DNA of 6,530 nucleotides from an uncultured Clostridia bacterium (lineage in GTDB: Bacteria > Bacillota > Clostridia > UBA1381), in assembly GCA_910585795.1 (NCBI GenBank), contig CAJUFV010000280.1, positions 1 to 6,530 of the forward strand. The letters are read 5' to 3'. Below, in pieces: positions 6,495 to 6,530 of the stretch (positions within the stretch are counted from its first letter, which is position 1; each line of letters begins with the position of its first letter). The position numbers and the translations under genes are program-made. Below the pieces are notes generated by a model. It did not search any database. It saw only the letters and a list, made by a program, of their open reading frames with translations, and was not told where the DNA came from.

Positions 6495-6530
6495 TTTTAC
6501 TGTTTTACTTGTAAAATAAGGTAAAATAGG
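6495..6530. repeat. Cluster of TTTTAC/GTAAAA inverted and direct repeats
   Basis: On the plus strand, TTTTAC occurs at 6495-6500 and 6503-6508, and GTAAAA at 6511-6516 and 6521-6526. The inner pair forms the palindrome TTTTACTTGTAAAA (6503-6516). The right side is also a 10-bp direct repeat, GTAAAATA followed by AG and then GG (6511-6520, 6521-6530), that reaches the window edge and may continue. It could be an operator for another regulator or part of the end of the upstream gene; no function is assigned. Confidence 0.5.

Overview
The window holds the front of a division and cell wall (dcw) gene cluster, read entirely from the minus strand. From right to left the genes are mraZ, rsmH (mraW), ftsL, a class B penicillin-binding protein of the FtsI/SpoVD type with two PASTA domains, murE, and the N-terminal 199 codons of murF, which runs off the left edge. 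This gene order, the low-GC codon use, strong AGGAGG-like ribosome binding sites, a PASTA-bearing PBP, a MurE with the meso-diaminopimelate motif and a four-cysteine RsmH all point to a Bacillota organism, most likely class Clostridia. I cannot name a genus from the sequence alone.

Layout on the minus strand: an AT-rich leader (about 6337-6530) carries a good sigma-A-type promoter (TTGCAA, 17 bp, TAAAAT). It is followed at once by a phased series of GGAG boxes at 10-bp period, the likely MraZ operator. Then come mraZ (6336-5893), rsmH (5879-4947), ftsL (4934-4434), the PBP gene (4382-2121), murE (2101-665) and murF (598 to the edge). The gaps are 12 to 66 bp. At two junctions the upstream stop codon is fused to the next Shine-Dalgarno, which suggests translational coupling. 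The one break in this tight packing is a GC-rich hairpin followed by a T run between murE and murF, a candidate terminator or attenuator.

How the genes work together: MraZ is a DNA-binding regulator expected to act on its own promoter. RsmH methylates 16S rRNA. FtsL is a small bitopic division protein of the FtsL/DivIC/DivIB group, which works with the class B PBP that cross-links septal (or spore) peptidoglycan. MurE and MurF add the third residue and the D-Ala-D-Ala dipeptide to UDP-MurNAc-peptide in the cytoplasm, making the precursor that the PBP finally uses.

This is a conserved core region. I see no mobile element, CRISPR array, tRNA or rRNA, and no sign of a previously undescribed system. 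The observations most worth checking are regulatory: the 10-bp phased operator, the murE-murF hairpin, and an inverted-repeat cluster at the right edge. Long open frames on the plus strand are antisense shadows of these genes.
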